From Crotalaria pallida (lineage: Eukaryota > Streptophyta > Magnoliopsida > Fabales > Fabaceae): a stretch of 64,000 nucleotides of DNA. The translations under genes were made by a program, and so were the position numbers. Below, piece after piece: positions 60,395 through 64,000 of this stretch. Numbering within the stretch: position 1 is the stretch's first letter; each line of letters starts with the position of its first letter. Location of the stretch: NCBI GenBank assembly GCA_037953625.1, contig CM075650.1, positions 148,767,206 through 148,831,205 on the forward strand, read 5' to 3'. The notes under the pieces were generated by a model that saw nothing but the letters and a program-made list of their open reading frames with translations, was not told where the DNA came from and ran no database searches.

Positions 60395-61172
60395 TAGGGG
60401 TGTAGGCGATCCGATCCGAAACCGCAGATCGGTCAGATCGAACTGGAGCGGTCCAAAAAATATGGTCCGGTCTGATCTCGTGATCTGATCCGGTCTTAAA
60501 ATTTCTGGACCATTCTAATGTGGTCCGATCTACAATCTCACAAATTTTAGACCACGGAAACCGGACCGAACCGGATCGAACCGATAGTTCAGATATTAAA
60601 AAAAAATAAATATAAAAAACACGAGCCCCTTCCTAGTTCCTACATACCCCTTCCTCTCAACTTTCAACCCTAATTTAGTCACAAGTCACAACCTCCCTCT
60701 TCATTCGGTTAATCGGTTCCACTCTTCCTCCGTTCTCCCTCCGGTTCTCTTCCTTCGTTCTCTCTCCGGTTCTCTCCCTCCTCCTTCGTTCTCACCACGG
60801 CCCACATTCTCAGTTCTCCCTCCCCCTCCGTTCTCTCTCTCTCCCTCCGGTTCTCAAGTCTTAGCCACCGTGCGCTCTTGTCCCCGCCACCGCCGCCACT
60901 CTTTCACTCATTCTGGTTTCACTCTCCACGATTTTGGTTCTCACTTCTAGCCAGGTTAGGTTTTATTTTTTTTTTAACTATCAGTTTACTTTTTTAGTTA
61001 TTTTATTATTATGATCTAAATAGACTAGATCGAACTGACGGTTTGGTTCGATCCAATCCAATCCGGTCTTTGTATATGAAAAACATCACAACCAAACCAA
61101 ACCAGACCACATTAATTTAATTGGTCCGTCGCTAAAATCCATTAAAAATCAGACCAGACCGTAACACCCCTG
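60395..61172. mobile_element. hAT-like deletion derivative, 778 bp
   Basis: Ends TAGGGGTGT and ACACCCCTG are an inverted pair (one mismatch) of the CAGGGGTGT type common to plant hAT elements. Flanks TCAAAAGT and TCAAGTTA only partly agree as an 8-bp duplication. Subterminal parts are dense in GATCCGATCC / GGTCCGGTC-like words in both orientations, as hAT subterminal binding sites often are. The core 60640-60950 is pyrimidine-rich (CTCTCTCCGGTTCTC) and looks like the 5' UTR of the lost transposase gene. Confidence 0.65.
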
Positions 61173-62735
61173 TCAAGTTAAAAAAATCCTTTATTAATTT
61201 ATACTCCTGTGTAATAATTTTTTTCAATATAAAACAACGGCTATTTTCTTTGTTTTCCGCCCTTGTGCTTCAACATGTTAGAGACAGGTAACCGGGCAAG
61301 TAACAATACCCATATATACCGGCTACTGTCTACTGTCACATTACATGACCAATTAAAAGTAGGCATGCATAGATACACAATGAAACAGCCAAGAATAGCA
61401 GTTAGCCGTTAACTAATTTCTTATAATCTATTCATTATCTAATCAAAAATGATTCAAGGTTCAACTTCTATCTAATATATCTGCAACTTGTATAAATATA
61501 AATCAAATTAAACTGTATAAAACTACAAATCAAGGTTCAAGACAACCTACCTTAATTAACTACTCATGTACTTTATATTACCAGAACCATATCATATGAA
61601 CTGCTTCTGATATATACTCCTATGTCACTGCCTCAGCATGACACATAGTCACATATTAACATTATTATCTCCTCCAACTCAACGGAAGATGGGGAGGGTT
61701 CCTTTGTTGTGTTGTGCCTTTATTTTTTATTATTTAGTATATTATACTCCCTCCATCTCAGTTTATAGGATCCCTTTTGGAGATTTCACGTTTGTTAAAA
61801 AAGTTGATTAATTTAATTAATTGTATTAGAAATGTGGAGTTTTGATATATATTTTCAAAACTATCCTTATTAATATTATTGAAAATCTAAAAAGTGTTAA
61901 AAAAAAAAAAGAGTATGAGACAATTAGAGCAGCAGAGCAAGTTAAATGAAATTCAGAAATTGTTTTTTTATTTTTGTTGTCGTCTTTGACATCACCAAAA
62001 ACATAAGGCCGATGCAATCAATCTGAAAAGAATAAACAAACATGATCATATATATATCTATGTTTTAAAGGTATGGTATCTATCTCATATATGAACATAC
62101 AGGAACAAAAATATCCTCTCCATTTTATCTGGTTCTAGATGATTTTTTTCTTTTCTCACCACAATTGGCACATGCATGATGGTTTAGTCCAAAAGCAAAG
62201 CCAAGCTGCATGCCCACCCAACCACACCATGCCACATGTACCATTTTCGAAGTTCAAATATCTAATGGCATAGACTATTTATGTCACAACCTTAAGCATG
62301 TAGGAATATTGTAGCATCCATTGGGATGGAATGACTTAATAAATAGTAAAATTAGCATTGAGCAATGCAATAGTGCAATTATCCACTAACCGACTATGTT
62401 TCATGCGTGTTGACAAATCTTTCATTTTCCATTCCCAACACAAAACCTATCATTGTCATTTATATAGTCACTCAGCTCCTTTTCTTGCCCTTATTCATAA
62501 GTTTTCTACTCAATGTAAAGACAGCTTTCTACTCCACTCCACACGAAACAAACCCTTCTATTTTTTTTTTTTTTTATATAAAACCTACCTCAATATATAT
62601 CTCACTTCCTTTCCCTTCAAACCTGCAAACCAAAACTCTATAACTCACAAGTAGTCTCATTTGCTTCTCAAACTCTCTCTCATCATTTCCCTTATCTCTC
62701 TCTCACACGTTCCTAAACACTCATTTTGTTAAGCC
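61173..62735. other. Intergenic, partial MITE, upstream of the PADRE gene
   Basis: 61746-61905 keeps one end and the internal block of a Stowaway-like MITE (CTCCCTCCATCTCAGTTTAT, GGATCCCTTTTGGAGATTTC). 62675-62709 is a CT-rich Y-patch typical of plant core promoters. Confidence 0.5.
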
Positions 62736-62745
62736 TATATAATAG
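62736..62745 (+). promoter_or_regulatory. TATA box of the PADRE gene
   Basis: TATATAATAG lies 119 bases before the ATG, just after the CT-rich patch. A second candidate, CTATATAGATA at about 62780, could serve instead. Confidence 0.5.
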
Positions 62746-62854
62746 CATATACCCTCCTTTTCTTACTCCTTGCAGTTTTCTCTATATAGATATTTATCAA
62801 CTTGGCTTTCAAGTGTTTATATAAACTCCTGCACCTTTTCTTTATATAAACAAA

Positions 62855-63280
62855 ATGGGAAATTTTCTTGCTCCTTGTACTTGCATATCAAAGCATGATA
62901 AAGTTGTGAGGGTGGCCAAACCAGATGGGAAGATTCTAGAGTTTAGTTCACCAATGCAAGTGAAGGACATCTTGAATAATTTTCCAGATTTTGGTGTTGG
63001 TGTTTCAAAGGAAGATGCACATCCTCTATCACTAGATCATGAATTGAAGGCAGGAAGATTGTATTACTTGATTCCCTCTATGTTTTCCTCTCCAAATCTT
63101 GCAACTCAAGGGAACACTAAGAGGATCAAAGTTGTTATAACCAAGCATCAGCTTGAGCAGTTAGTGACCAAACAGATCTCCATAGAGCATATACTATCAG
63201 AGGTTAAAACAATTAGTGTTGATTTGCCAAACAATCAGCAGCAGAAATTGGAGCCTATACCTGAAGATAATGAGTGGTAG
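62855..63280 (+). CDS. PADRE (DUF4228) domain protein, 141 aa
   Basis: Single exon from ATG 62855 to TAG. Starts MGNFLAPC, a consensus N-myristoylation site (Gly2) with a palmitoylatable Cys, so probably at the plasma membrane. Then VVRVAKPDGKILEFSSPMQV, a VKDILNNFPDFGV helix and HELKAGRLYYLIPS: the PADRE fold pattern (hydrophobic strands and the L..G..YYL.P motif). The C-terminal half is variable and ends EPIPEDNEW. Family members respond to fungal pathogens and stress; the biochemical role is unknown. Length is typical; no lesion. Confidence 0.92.
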   Translation: MGNFLAPCTCISKHDKVVRVAKPDGKILEFSSPMQVKDILNNFPDFGVGVSKEDAHPLSLDHELKAGRLYYLIPSMFSSPNLATQGNTKRIKVVITKHQLEQLVTKQISIEHILSEVKTISVDLPNNQQQKLEPIPEDNEW

Positions 63281-63775
63281 ACAAATATCTATAAAAAAAA
63301 CCTGTTTTGTTTTTCCTTTCCCTTCTTCCCTTCCTTTGTTATAGTTCTTTCTTTCTTTAGAAATCATGGCTGCTGTTGTAATGGTTTGGTTGTAAGGACA
63401 AAAAGAAAGGAAGAATGTAAAGGAAGAAACAGAACCTAGTATAAATAAATAGTTAAGGTTGATTTTCAATTTTGCATTGCCATTTTCTTTTTTTAACTTG
63501 TTATCTTGTTCTCATGGATTAGTTATGTTGTTATGTTCATGATCCAAAGGCATAGTTGAATGAACCACCAGACACAATTTTTTAAAGGAATCATATGTTC
63601 CAAGCTTATGAAATTATAAAAGGAAGAAACCAACATTTTAAGACCAGGATATTATAGCAAACTATTGTATCTTATTTCATGTTATTATAGCTTGTACATG
63701 TTAAGAGGGAGTAAAAACAGGGCAAAATACAGAGTACAAAGAGTACCACACAAAGCCTTAGCAATATTAATACAC
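63281..63775. other. Spacer between convergent PADRE and small heat-shock genes
   Basis: Contains both 3' UTRs. AATAAA-like signals (TATAAATAAATAG at about 63441) suit the PADRE transcript. No other gene. Confidence 0.5.
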
Positions 63776-64000
63776 TCACTGAACTTGCACATCAATAACC
63801 TTGCGTTCAACTTTGGTCTTAGGAATGGTGATGTAAAGCACACCATTTTTCAACTCAGCCTTAACCTTGTCTTTCTCACAATTATCCGGGATCATTAGAC
63901 GGGTATCATATGAACTATAGCTCGTGCTTGACCAAGAATCATCACTACCACCACCTTGTTCCTTCTTATGGCCACCTTTTATGACAAGCACATCATCCTC
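63776..64000 (-). CDS. Small heat-shock protein, chloroplast HSP21-like, C-terminal part (runs off the edge)
   Basis: Minus strand, TGA at 63776-63778; the frame stays open to base 64000 (EDDVLVIKGGHKKE at the edge). This is the C-terminal half of an alpha-crystallin domain: DVLVIKG, DTRLMIPDNCEKDKVKAEL, then the family signature KNGVLYITIPK and the end KVIDVQVQ with an I-x-V anchoring motif. The SSYDTR wording fits the plastid HSP21 group rather than cytosolic class I; the transit peptide would lie outside the window, so targeting is inference. Such proteins are ATP-independent chaperones induced by heat. Confidence 0.9.
   Translation of the reverse strand, partial: EDDVLVIKGGHKKEQGGGSDDSWSSTSYSSYDTRLMIPDNCEKDKVKAELKNGVLYITIPKTKVERKVIDVQVQ

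Overview
The window is nuclear DNA from a flowering plant, most likely a papilionoid legume. Evidence: AT-rich intergenic DNA packed with small inverted-repeat transposons, genes with GT-AG introns, plant-type protein families (ARP1-like RRM protein, B3 domain, PADRE/DUF4228, chloroplast small heat-shock protein), and MITEs beginning GGCTTAAATA that are typical of legumes. The species call is inference. Only four ordinary host-type genes are convincing: an RRM RNA-binding protein (about 4.4-6.0 kb, minus), a possibly captured B3-domain gene (20.9-21.7 kb, minus), a PADRE protein (62.9-63.3 kb, plus) and the 3' part of an HSP21-like gene at the right edge (minus).

Layout. 1-4.3 kb: a decayed retroelement gag-like fragment and two MITEs. 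4.4-6.0 kb: six-exon RNA-binding protein gene. 6-20 kb: a mosaic of MITEs (TA target duplications, Stowaway-like), foldback MITEs with 9-bp target duplications (Mutator-like) and at least three families of tRNA-like SINEs, several with visible target duplications. One MITE at 11.3-12.4 kb has three other MITEs inserted in it. Two Helitron 3' termini (hairpin plus CTAG, minus strand) lie at 17947 and 20308.

20.3-52 kb looks like one very large Helitron or a cluster of Helitrons read on the minus strand. It holds a B3-domain gene with an acidic tail, two plus-strand paralogues of a PF04195-like/coiled-coil gene, two RPA70-like single-strand-binding genes (29.6-32.2 and 33.3-35.7 kb), a repeat field made partly from copies of a helicase exon (37-43.4 kb), the Rep/helicase gene itself (43.8-48.5 kb) and a third RPA70-like gene upstream of it (49.4-51.8 kb). 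In Helitron biology the HUH Rep nicks and ligates DNA, the Pif1-type helicase unwinds it and RPA-like proteins are thought to coat the single strand, so the RPA and Rep/helicase genes form a plausible functional set. Here the Rep/helicase is dead: four in-frame nonsense codons, a Walker A glycine changed to aspartate, and two frameshifts. Nearly all point lesions in this gene and its neighbours are G-to-A or C-to-T, including one lost splice donor and one lost splice acceptor in two RPA genes. The middle RPA gene (33.3-35.7 kb) reads intact for 527 codons.

52-62 kb: a three-level nest (MITE inside a 2.25-kb Mutator-like foldback, itself inside another MITE), a 3.3-kb solo-LTR-like element with perfect ATATA target duplications and an internal 150-residue ORF, and a hAT-like deletion derivative. 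62.7-64 kb returns to host genes.
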